From: JAGGSN01 sp965603725
GTDB taxonomy: Bacteria > Zixibacteria > MSB-5A5 > UBA10806 > 4484-95
DNA: 38,332 bases
Reading direction: 5' to 3'
Assembly (NCBI GenBank): GCA_965603725.1
Contig: CBFDEC010000030.1
Location: 1-38,332, forward strand
Shown here piece after piece: positions 31,536 through 38,332 of this stretch (its first letter is position 1; every line of letters begins with the position of its first letter). A program made the translations under genes and the position numbers. The notes under the pieces were generated by a model. The model did no database searches. It was not told where the DNA came from and saw nothing but the letters and a program-made list of their open reading frames with translations.

Positions 31536-33578
31536 ATGCGCAACAATAAGTCTGGACTAAGAATAATTATTTTGAGCATTTTGACTTTAATAATCTTTTG
31601 TTTTTTTTCTCAATCTGATACCCCATTTGCAAATACTAACATTATAATTCCCAGTATAGCATCCCAAACACGAAATTTGGTAGCTGCCTTCCAAACAGAT
31701 CGGTCTTATGATCATGTAATCATAACAGTTGATTCGCTTCGGGCACATTTCGACACCCTTGCTAATTGGCATAATCAAAGAGGTCTTAAAGATACTATAA
31801 TCCTTGTCGATTCAATTTACTCAAATTTTTCGGGCGATTACAATTATGTCAAAATCCGCAACTTCGTTATATTCGCCGACACAAACTGGGGAACAGAGTA
31901 TTTTTTAATGGGCGGGCATCAATTTATAATACCTGTAGGATATAGAGGCTTTGGAGATTCTGTTTTCGTCTATAGCGACCAGTACTATGGCGATTACAAC
32001 GATGACTGGGAATATGAAGTTTATGTTGGAAGGTATACTGTAAAAGATACTGCCCAGGTAAGACGTGCGGTAGAGAGAGTGATGAGATACGAAAAAAATC
32101 CCCCGCTTGATGATTATATTTTAGAAATGACATTACTGGGAATGAGACTAACCATTCCCGATACAATTGGCGCTACCAGGGGCGAACAGCTAAATGAAAC
32201 ACTCATATCGCAGTGCATACCTCAGCGATTTAATTTTACAAAAGTTTACGATAGTCACGGAGGAGATCACAGGGATTCCTTTTATACTGCCTTAAACTCG
32301 GGCGCACATCTTGTTAACCACTTAGATCACAGCATTGGAAATTTTGTTTCAGTATTGGGTTCGGGAGTTATGAATCACGGTTGGCATATAGGTTTTTCAC
32401 CATACGATGTTGATTCTTTAGAGAATTACCATAAACTAAGTATTATAGTAGCTCCCTCAAATTGCTCAACCTTAAAACCCCACGCAGAAAACATATCAGA
32501 GCGTATGGCTTTTTTTAATGACTCCGTAGGTTCAGTAGCATTTGTTGGCCACACATCATATGTAAGCGTGGGGGGTGATGAAATTGATTCAGTATGGTGG
32601 AATCAATTCTTTGATGAGAACAGGACAAACCATAACATAGGCAAGGTGCTTGCTGACACAAAAAATGCTTTGCCATTATCTGATAGTTCGGGAAACTCGG
32701 AAAAAAGAATACATTGGGCATTTAATTTACAGGGCGAACCCGCGATGCCTATCTGGACTGATACGCCTGAAAGCCTGTATGTAACCATTCCTGATACTTT
32801 CTTCACTCATAAGCAATGCACTATCTGGGTTGAAGACTCAGAGTCAGCCGCTGTTGAAAGCTCTTATGTGTGCCTGATAGAATCTGACGAATTATATTAC
32901 AGAGATTTTACTGATTCCGATGGCTGTCTCATTTTTGATGATTTCCCGGAAGTCAGTGCAGGTTCTCTTTCAGTTTGCGCTACAAAGCATAATTATTTAC
33001 CTTCAATATCTTACTTAACCGTCATTGACAGTCTTTTTAGTTCTTTAGAAGGCAGAGTCGTCGATACTTCCGGTACAGCAGTCGAAAGCGCTTATGTCAG
33101 CGTAAAAATTGATGCTTCAAACACGCTATACGATTGGACTGATGAATATGGCTGTTTTGATATTGACAACATATATGTTGACAGTCTTCAAGAAACCTAT
33201 GAAGTGGTTTTCTTTGATCTATATGACTGGCGCAAAGATACTACAGTCACCTTTACATATAACCAGACAACAGATTTGGATACTGTGGCATTTTATGAAG
33301 AGACGGATGCATATTCTTGCTCATATGTACCTGGTGATGTTGATGATAATGGCTTTGTCCAAGGAAGCGACTATACATATCTTCTGAATTTTCTATACTA
33401 TGGCGGTGATCCTCCTCCTGTTTCATGCTGGTATTATCCCGGGCATAGGTGGTTATATTCAGCTGCAGATGCGAATGGCGATTGCGTTGTAACTGGAGGT
33501 GATCTTACATGGCTTATACAATTTTTCACTCAAGGTGGGGACCCACCAGATTTTTGTGATGAAACCCCGCCCGAGTAA
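31536..33578 (+). CDS. Secreted C25 (gingipain-like) peptidase with dockerin repeats
   Basis: The 680-residue protein has a signal helix (about 9-27) and a C25-type peptidase part: SYDHVIITVDSL, the KIRNFVIF and YFLMGGHQFIIPVGY segment, VYVGRYTV, GAHLVNHLDHSIGNF with His265, and LSIIVAPSNCST with Cys310 as probable catalytic pair. A beta-sandwich and a CarboxypepD-regulatory-like domain (about 515-590, SLEGRVVDTSGTAVESAYVS) follow. The C-terminus has two dockerin-like calcium repeats, DVDDNGFVQGSDYTYLLNF (about 618-636) and DANGDCVVTGGDLTWLI. No Por sorting domain is visible. GGAGG (31524-31528) is 7 bases before the ATG. The His context (NHLDHS) departs from the usual GHG of the family. Confidence 0.8.
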   Translation: MRNNKSGLRIIILSILTLIIFCFFSQSDTPFANTNIIIPSIASQTRNLVAAFQTDRSYDHVIITVDSLRAHFDTLANWHNQRGLKDTIILVDSIYSNFSGDYNYVKIRNFVIFADTNWGTEYFLMGGHQFIIPVGYRGFGDSVFVYSDQYYGDYNDDWEYEVYVGRYTVKDTAQVRRAVERVMRYEKNPPLDDYILEMTLLGMRLTIPDTIGATRGEQLNETLISQCIPQRFNFTKVYDSHGGDHRDSFYTALNSGAHLVNHLDHSIGNFVSVLGSGVMNHGWHIGFSPYDVDSLENYHKLSIIVAPSNCSTLKPHAENISERMAFFNDSVGSVAFVGHTSYVSVGGDEIDSVWWNQFFDENRTNHNIGKVLADTKNALPLSDSSGNSEKRIHWAFNLQGEPAMPIWTDTPESLYVTIPDTFFTHKQCTIWVEDSESAAVESSYVCLIESDELYYRDFTDSDGCLIFDDFPEVSAGSLSVCATKHNYLPSISYLTVIDSLFSSLEGRVVDTSGTAVESAYVSVKIDASNTLYDWTDEYGCFDIDNIYVDSLQETYEVVFFDLYDWRKDTTVTFTYNQTTDLDTVAFYEETDAYSCSYVPGDVDDNGFVQGSDYTYLLNFLYYGGDPPPVSCWYYPGHRWLYSAADANGDCVVTGGDLTWLIQFFTQGGDPPDFCDETPPE

Positions 33579-33617
33579 TATTGGTTGATTGGAATATTTG
33601 CCAATAATAAAATCATT

Positions 33618-33654
33618 AAGCCGCCGGATATTCAGCCCCCGGCGGCTTTTTTTT
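33618..33654 (+). terminator. Intrinsic terminator after the C25 peptidase
   Basis: AAGCCGCCGG (33618-33627) pairs perfectly with 33639-33648 and runs into T8 (33647-33654). It is a textbook rho-independent terminator. Confidence 0.9.
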
Positions 33655-33713
33655 CTTGGGCAACATTAAAGGACGGAAACCAGTCACAAGATGCTTTCTT
33701 TTTTCAAGCCATT

Positions 33714-33737
33714 GTGTCGACATCAGAGGGTCGACAC
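33714..33737. repeat. 8-bp perfect palindrome
   Basis: GTGTCGAC (33714-33721) pairs with GTCGACAC (33730-33737). It lies between converging genes and may help terminate the TPR lipoprotein transcript. Confidence 0.6.
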
Positions 33738-33769
33738 CACAGTAACAAGCCTCCAATATCTGACAGTAA

Positions 33770-34534
33770 TCAATCCTCGCCAAACTTTTGCTTAATTTTT
33801 ATTGTCATCCGGTATTCTTTGGCTTTATCAGCATAGTTACCGTCAGGTTCAAGCTCAAGATAAGCGCCAAACCATTTCAGCGCTTCATCATAGTCCTGTC
33901 TTTTATAACATATTAGCCCCAACATGTAGGCTGCCTCAGCATGTGAGCCGTAATCTATGGCTTTGAGAAAATTGCTTTCGGCAAGGGCCGTGTCTTTTTC
34001 TGCAAGGTATACCTGTCCCAGACCGAAATAGCTGTCGCCTCGAGTCGAGTCTGAAATAATAGCGTATTCGTAGTATTTCTTAGCCCAGTCATACTCACGC
34101 CATTTATAGCGAATTTCAGCCAGCCTGATATAGCTTTCCGGTTTCAAATAACCCAGTTCCATGGCCCTGTCATACCAGGTCATTGCCTCGTGAAGCATGC
34201 CTTTGTGATAGAATATTTTGGCAATTTGCTGGTAAGCCTCGATATTTTTCGGATTGAACACTATTGCCCCCTCATAGTAGACTATGGCGCTGTCCGGCTC
34301 ATTAAGTTTTTCGAAACATATCGCCATCTGATGATACAACTTCGGATTCTTATTCTGGATTTCAAACGCTTTCCAAAAGTGTTTCAGCGCTTTTTCGTAA
34401 TCCCCGTTGAGCATGGCCTCAGAACCAATCTGGAAGTTATTAAGAAAACGCTCCTCCGGAGATTGCTTCGGACCGCAGGCTGTCAGAAATATAAATGTTA
34501 CCAGAACCGGGCAAAGCCAGTAATGCTTTTTCAT
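33770..34534 (-). CDS. TPR-repeat lipoprotein
   Basis: The 254-residue protein begins with KKHYWLCPVLVTFIFLTACG, a signal with lipobox FLTAC, so it is an exported lipoprotein. About six TPR units follow, for example NGDYEKALKHFWKAFEIQNK, HQMAICFEKLNEPDSAIVYY, IAKIFYHKGMLHEAMTWYDR and GQVYLAEKDTALAESNFLKA. TPR lipoproteins act as assembly or scaffold factors at the envelope. The ATG at 34534 is chosen because AAGGAT (plus strand 34541-34546) is about 7 bases upstream; an ATG at 34555 has no site. It stands alone. Confidence 0.85.
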   Translation of the reverse strand: MKKHYWLCPVLVTFIFLTACGPKQSPEERFLNNFQIGSEAMLNGDYEKALKHFWKAFEIQNKNPKLYHQMAICFEKLNEPDSAIVYYEGAIVFNPKNIEAYQQIAKIFYHKGMLHEAMTWYDRAMELGYLKPESYIRLAEIRYKWREYDWAKKYYEYAIISDSTRGDSYFGLGQVYLAEKDTALAESNFLKAIDYGSHAEAAYMLGLICYKRQDYDEALKWFGAYLELEPDGNYADKAKEYRMTIKIKQKFGED

Positions 34535-34604
34535 CGAACTATCCTTAAACATCATCTCGATTAAATTTAACTGTAATTATAAATTATTTCAACAATAATT
34601 TGTG

Positions 34605-34680
34605 GATGGCCGGACATCTCGTCTGCCATCATGCAAGGCAGCCAATTAAAGCTGGTGTACGAGGACGTACACCAGCCACA
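34605..34680. repeat. Palindromic modules P5 and P4, copy 2
   Basis: GATGGCCGGAC (34605-34615) pairs with 34621-34630 with one bulge and resembles 2428-2451. GCTGGTGTAC (34651-34660) pairs perfectly with GTACACCAGC (34667-34676) and is the intact form of 31108-31152. Confidence 0.8.
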
Positions 34681-34753
34681 TTAAAGCACGAAGGGCCAGA
34701 CTGTTAAATCTATCGTACACAAAATGCATCATTTTCAAAATTATCGATTTTAG

Positions 34754-34783
34754 TTGCCTATTTTAAACCGTCTTTATTATATT
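34754..34783 (+). promoter_or_regulatory. Promoter of the ilvE-rpiB-glyA operon
   Basis: TTGCCT (34754-34759) and TATATT (34778-34783) are 18 bases apart, 37 bases before the ilvE ATG. No attenuator or T-box is visible. Confidence 0.4.
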
Positions 34784-34820
34784 AAATAAATTAAAAACCA
34801 CTAATAATCCGGGAGGGATA

Positions 34821-35744
34821 ATGCCTTTTAATAAAACTGAAAAAATCTGGATGAACGCCAAATATGTAAGCTGGGATGATGCTAAAATTCATGTTTTGTC
34901 GCATGTTATTCATTACGGTTCGGGGCTTTTTGAGGGCGCCCGATGTTATAAGACACCGAAAGGCGCCGCTATTTTCCGTTTAAAGGAACACACTCACAGG
35001 CTTTTTAATTCATGCAAAATATATCGTATCGAAGTTCCCTATACTGAGGATGAAATCAATAATGCTATTATCGAGACAATCAAAATCAACAAGCTCGAGG
35101 AATGCTATATCCGACCGATCGTCTATCGCGGATATGAAAGCCTCGGCGTCGATCCTACCGGCATACCGATTGATGTGGTCATAGCTGTCTGGCCCTGGGG
35201 TAAGTATCTTGGACCCGAGGCTCTCGAGAAAGGCGTACCGGTCTGTGTCAGCTCGTGGCGGCGAAATGCCCCGGACACAATGCCGACTATGGCTAAAGCA
35301 ACCGCCAATTACATGAACTCACAATTAATTAAGCTGGAAGCGATCAACCACGGTTATGTGGAAGGCATTGCTCTCGATGTGAACGGTCATGTTTCCGAGG
35401 GCTCAGGCGAAAACATCTTTATTGTCAGCAACGGCGTTCTGATTACCCCGCCATTCAGCGCCTCTGTACTGCCAGGTATCGTCCGCAACACAGTTACCAA
35501 GCTGGCAAAAGATATGGGTATTAAGGTTATCGAGGAAAACATACCGCGTGAGGCGCTGTATATTGTCGATGAGGTTTTCTTTACCGGTTCAGCAGCCGAA
35601 ATTACTCCTATATCGTCCATAGATGGCATAAAGATCGGCGCCGGGAAACGCGGCCCGATTACCGAAAAACTTCAAAAAGCTTTCTTCAATATCTTTGAGG
35701 AAGGTTTTGATGATAAATATAACTGGCTGACTTACGTAAAATGA
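34821..35744 (+). CDS. ilvE: Branched-chain amino acid aminotransferase
   Basis: This 307-residue PLP enzyme transfers the amino group between glutamate and the keto acids of leucine, isoleucine and valine. Fold-type IV signs are HVIHYGSGLFEGARCY (28-43), RLKEHTHRLFNSC, YIRPIVYRGYESLGV and AVWPWGKYLG. The Schiff-base lysine is Lys159 in TMAKATANYMNS, and SEGSGENIFIV and TGSAAEITPI close the site. GGAGG (34812-34816) is 4 bases upstream. The stop overlaps the rpiB start, so the two are coupled. Confidence 0.95.
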   Translation: MPFNKTEKIWMNAKYVSWDDAKIHVLSHVIHYGSGLFEGARCYKTPKGAAIFRLKEHTHRLFNSCKIYRIEVPYTEDEINNAIIETIKINKLEECYIRPIVYRGYESLGVDPTGIPIDVVIAVWPWGKYLGPEALEKGVPVCVSSWRRNAPDTMPTMAKATANYMNSQLIKLEAINHGYVEGIALDVNGHVSEGSGENIFIVSNGVLITPPFSASVLPGIVRNTVTKLAKDMGIKVIEENIPREALYIVDEVFFTGSAAEITPISSIDGIKIGAGKRGPITEKLQKAFFNIFEEGFDDKYNWLTYVK

Positions 35745-36181
35745 AGATTTCACTTGGCGCAGACCATAGAGGTTTTAAATATAAGGAAACAGTTAAAAGT
35801 TTCCTGACCTCTAAAGGAATTGAATCAATAGATTTCGGCGCTTATTCCGAGGAGAGCGCCGATTATCCCGATTTCGGTATACAAGCGGCCGTGGCAGTTG
35901 CCAAACATGATACCGATTATGGCATCATAATATGCGGCAGCGGCAACGGCATGGTGATGACGGCTAACAAGGTCAGGGGGATTCGTGCCGGATTGGCGAT
36001 AAATGTCGAGATGGCAAGGTTAGCCCGGGCGCATAACGACGCCAATATGCTGGTCCTTTCAGATATGTTCACTCCCGAAGATCAAATAAGCGATATTGTA
36101 AATGTTTTTTTAAATACGCAATTCGAAGGCGGCCGGCATGCAAGAAGAGTCGATAAAATAAAAAAATTCGAACAAGGATAA
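35741..36181 (+). CDS. rpiB: Ribose 5-phosphate isomerase B
   Basis: This 146-residue enzyme interconverts ribose 5-phosphate and ribulose 5-phosphate. It starts MKISLGADHRGFKYKE, with Asp8 and His9 in the sugar site, and has GIIICGSGNGMVMTANKVRG with the catalytic Cys65, then ARAHNDANML with His98. The end, EGGRHARRVDKI, is the phosphate-binding arginine region. It overlaps ilvE by four bases and precedes glyA by four; rpiB-glyA is a common gene order. Confidence 0.96.
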   Translation: MKISLGADHRGFKYKETVKSFLTSKGIESIDFGAYSEESADYPDFGIQAAVAVAKHDTDYGIIICGSGNGMVMTANKVRGIRAGLAINVEMARLARAHNDANMLVLSDMFTPEDQISDIVNVFLNTQFEGGRHARRVDKIKKFEQG

Positions 36182-36185
36182 TTAT

Positions 36186-37436
36186 ATGTCACAGCTTAAA
36201 GACATTGATCCCGAAATATATGAGGCAATACGCAACGAGGCAAGACGTCAGCACGACGGCCTTGAACTTATCGCCTCGGAAAACTTTGTCAGCGAGGCGG
36301 TTTTAGAAGCGGCTGGTTCGGTGATGACAAACAAGTACGCCGAAGGTTATCCCAACAAACGTTATTATGGCGGATGCACTTATGTTGATCAGGCGGAGAT
36401 TCTCGCTCGCCGCCGATGTATGAAGCTGTTCGGCTGTGAACGCGCGAATGTCCAGCCTCACTCCGGTTCGCAGGCTAATATGGCTGTTTATATGGCAGTG
36501 CTCAAACCGGGCGATACACTGCTCGGGATGAACCTGTCTCACGGCGGCCATCTGACCCACGGCCACCCGATAAATTTCTCCGGCAAACTCTATAATGTAG
36601 TCCCTTACAATGTGAACAAGGAAACCGAGACAATTGATTACGATGAGCTGATGGCCATTGCCAAGGAAGCCAAACCGAAACTCATTATAGCCGGAGCCTC
36701 CGCTTACCCGCGTACTCTTGACTTCAAGAAGTTCCGGGAGGCAGCCGATGCTGTCGGCGCTTACCTGATGGCGGATATCGCTCATATCGCCGGTTTGATT
36801 GTGGCGGGCCTTCATCCCTCGCCTATCCCCTACGCTGATTTCGTTACCAGCACAACTCATAAGACCCTGCGCGGTCCCCGTGGCGGGCTGATAATGTTCA
36901 AAAAAGAATACGCCAAAGATATCAACCGCGAGGTCATGCCGGGTATCCAGGGCGGGCCGCTTATGCACATCATCGCCGCCAAAGCCGTGGCGTTCAAAGA
37001 GGCGATGCAGCCGGAGTTCAATGAATACCAGAAACGGATTGTCGAAAATGCCAAAACGCTGGCTGAAGACCTGGTTAACGAGGGGTTCCATATTGTCAGC
37101 GGCGGCACCGATACTCATCTGATGCTGGTCAGTTTCATTGAGCAAGGCATAACCGGCAAAGTGGTCGAGGAGGCGCTCGAACAGGCCGGCATTACAGTCA
37201 ATAAAAACACCGTTCCGTTCGATCCTCAGCCGCCTTTTGTGACCTCTGGTATCCGTATCGGCACGCCGGCGGTGACCACTCGCGGTATGGGCGTTCATGA
37301 GATGCACGAAATCGCCGGCTTCATCAGCAAGATTATCAAAAACCTCGACAATGCAGATGTCATCCGCCAGGTGCGGGATGATGTCGGGCAGTTGTGCGAG
37401 AAGTTCCCGATTTATACGAAACGACGGAATGGGTAG
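36186..37436 (+). CDS. glyA: Serine hydroxymethyltransferase
   Basis: This 416-residue PLP enzyme makes glycine and methylene-tetrahydrofolate from serine. Landmarks are LELIASENFVSEAVLEAAGS (26-45), TNKYAEGYPNKRYYGGC, NVQPHSGSQANMAVY, MADIAHIAGL, and the Schiff-base Lys226 in TSTTHKTLRGPRGG. GIRIGTPAVTTRGM lies near the end. AAGGA (36174-36178) lies inside the end of rpiB, 7 bases upstream. Length and motifs are normal. A 419-codon open frame on the opposite strand is a shadow. Confidence 0.97.
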   Translation: MSQLKDIDPEIYEAIRNEARRQHDGLELIASENFVSEAVLEAAGSVMTNKYAEGYPNKRYYGGCTYVDQAEILARRRCMKLFGCERANVQPHSGSQANMAVYMAVLKPGDTLLGMNLSHGGHLTHGHPINFSGKLYNVVPYNVNKETETIDYDELMAIAKEAKPKLIIAGASAYPRTLDFKKFREAADAVGAYLMADIAHIAGLIVAGLHPSPIPYADFVTSTTHKTLRGPRGGLIMFKKEYAKDINREVMPGIQGGPLMHIIAAKAVAFKEAMQPEFNEYQKRIVENAKTLAEDLVNEGFHIVSGGTDTHLMLVSFIEQGITGKVVEEALEQAGITVNKNTVPFDPQPPFVTSGIRIGTPAVTTRGMGVHEMHEIAGFISKIIKNLDNADVIRQVRDDVGQLCEKFPIYTKRRNG

Positions 37437-37464
37437 CTGGTATAAGGAGGTTGTGTTACAGAGT

Positions 37465-37490
37465 GACATCAGGTCTCGGAACCTGACGTC
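37465..37490. repeat. Hairpin after glyA
   Basis: The arms 37465-37474 and 37481-37490 pair with one mismatch around CTCGGA. No T tract follows. An AAGGAGG at 37444-37450 before it has no start codon at a good distance. Confidence 0.55.
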
Positions 37491-37564
37491 TAAGCAGGGG
37501 TCAAGAACGGAGATTTGACTCCACAGAATATATTTAATGGTAACTTTGAGGAGGAAGCACAATC

Positions 37565-37873
37565 ATGTCAATTACTGTAATTGTTATTCAAGGTCTTTTT
37601 GAAGTAACTGGCTTATTCGGATTTATTTTTGGCTTTTTCTTTGATATAAGTTGGTTGATGATTATAAGCGGCATTTTACTAGTACTTGATGATATAATTG
37701 AAATTGCTTTAAAAACATTAAATCCTGTTTTTCCTATATTACTTGCTATAGCCTTAGCAATAATTATTTCCCCATGGTATGTTGGAGTATTTTGGGCTTC
37801 AGCAGTATTTAAAATTATCGGAGTTCCCACTTCTTTGAAAAAAATTATTTCCCCTAAAAAATTATGCAGATAA
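37565..37873 (+). CDS. Small hydrophobic membrane protein
   Basis: The 102-residue product is mostly hydrophobic, with three probable membrane helices (about 4-27, 30-44 and 56-84) and a basic C-terminus (TSLKKIISPKKLCR), which places the end in the cytoplasm. I do not recognise a family. GAGGAGG (about 37549-37555) is 9 bases before the ATG, so translation is likely. It is AT-rich compared with glyA and may be a recent arrival. Confidence 0.6.
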   Translation: MSITVIVIQGLFEVTGLFGFIFGFFFDISWLMIISGILLVLDDIIEIALKTLNPVFPILLAIALAIIISPWYVGVFWASAVFKIIGVPTSLKKIISPKKLCR

Positions 37874-37907
37874 CAATAAAATCATTAAATTCAAATAAAT
37901 TTTTTGT

Positions 37908-37984
37908 GTCGTCAGGTCGCTCGAAGAGTCGTATGACTTGACCTGACGACTAAGTGAGTAGGGCAGGAGTCCCCGACTCCTGCC
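37908..37984. repeat. Two adjacent perfect palindromes
   Basis: GTCGTCAGGTC (37908-37918) pairs with 37940-37950 across a 21-base loop. GGCAGGAGTC (37962-37971) pairs with GACTCCTGCC (37975-37984) across CCC. The first loop holds CTCGAAGAGTCGTATGAC, similar to words in other repeats of the window. The remaining DNA to 38125 has a small CCCACCA/TGGTGGGG palindrome near 38040. Confidence 0.75.
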
Positions 37985-38125
37985 TATTTGGGGTAGCATA
38001 TAGGATTGAGATATCAGGACGAAATTTTAAACCCACCAGTTTGGTGGGGTACCGGTAAGCAATAAAGAGCCGAGTACAGAGGATTGAATGATTATAAGGA
38101 TGGGGAGTTTAGGAAGAAGAAATAA

Positions 38126-38287
38126 ATGGATCTAAGACTTACAAAATTATTAAAAAATGAGTTGTTCAATCATATATTAAAAAGCAAGATGATTACTGAA
38201 GATAAATTAAAAAAATTGTCACTTAAATGGGGAAAAACTGAATATATTCATTATAACAGATTAGGACAACCTTCTGGGACGAGTTAA
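38126..38287 (+). CDS. Hypothetical 53-residue protein
   Basis: The frame reads MDLRLTKLLKNELFNHILKS followed by KMITEDKLKKLSLKWGKTEY and ends in GQPSGTS. It is basic and helical. AGGAAG (about 38111-38116) is a fair ribosome binding site 9 bases upstream. I see no known family. The gene is near the edge of the window, so its context is unclear. Confidence 0.3.
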   Translation: MDLRLTKLLKNELFNHILKSKMITEDKLKKLSLKWGKTEYIHYNRLGQPSGTS

Positions 38288-38332
38288 TTACAAAAGGTGT
38301 GGAAATTTATAAAAAAGTAGCGTAACCTTTCT

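Noticed and set aside
37444..37510. A short GTG-started frame after glyA behind AAGGAGG
   Set aside because: The only in-range start is 2 bases from the ribosome binding site, the frame has 21 codons and it overlaps a hairpin.
36303..37562. A 419-codon open frame on the minus strand opposite glyA
   Set aside because: It is the antisense of a strongly conserved gene, lacks protein-like motifs and is explained by codon bias.

Overview
The window looks like a chromosomal contig from an uncultivated bacterium of moderate to low GC. The best inference is a lineage of the FCB superphylum or a neighbouring candidate phylum (Zixibacteria-like). The clues are a secreted C25-type peptidase ending in two dockerin-like repeats, a 31-residue COX24/bL38-type ribosomal protein behind HU, frequent TTG and GTG starts with strong GGAGG ribosome binding sites, LVIVD-propeller lipoproteins, and intergenic DNA full of short palindromic modules. 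The phylum call rests on family knowledge and was not computed.

Region 1 (1-3.6 kb) holds an OmpA-type lipoprotein, a LapA-like membrane protein, a free-standing ATP-cone protein, the wreck of a phosphoglycerate mutase gene (gpmA) cut off by a repeat, the first copy of a promoter-RNA-terminator unit, and a papain-like protease candidate preceded by a 7-codon leader.

Region 2 (3.6-9.2 kb) is a repeat-rich accessory patch. It contains two 107-bp repeats that differ at one base, a 3' fragment of 5S rRNA with an intact terminator, a HEPN-like protein, a HicB-DinB fusion, a cysteine-rich protein, a zinc-ribbon start codon region cut by a repeat, a frameshifted AbiJ-type gene, a hicBA pair whose toxin has a premature stop, and the second copy of the RNA unit. 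Several genes here are broken, so the patch looks like a decaying defence or addiction island.

Region 3 (9.2-15.4 kb) has small stand-alone enzymes: an NTF2-like protein, a DinB protein, two methyltransferases, an alpha/beta hydrolase, a class V aminotransferase (cysteine desulfurase type) and a secreted lysine-rich protein.

Region 4 (15.6-22 kb) is core housekeeping in one direction: mutL-miaA (4-base overlap), an MltD-like lytic transglycosylase lipoprotein with four LysM domains, sppA, an FmdB zinc ribbon, HU and bL38. Region 5 (22-34.5 kb) carries envelope and secreted proteins (LVIVD lipoprotein, YfgM-like TPR protein, TPR lipoprotein, C25 peptidase), a TylF-type methyltransferase, a GH57 glycosidase and leuS on the opposite strand. 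Region 6 (34.8-37.4 kb) is an ilvE-rpiB-glyA operon, followed by a small membrane protein and more palindromes.

The most interesting item is the duplicated RNA unit (about 2591-2732 and 8935-9076). Each copy has a sigma70-like promoter, a roughly 142-nt nearly identical body whose ends pair in a 9-bp helix, and a T7 tract. Two of the differences in the helix keep pairing through G-U wobble.
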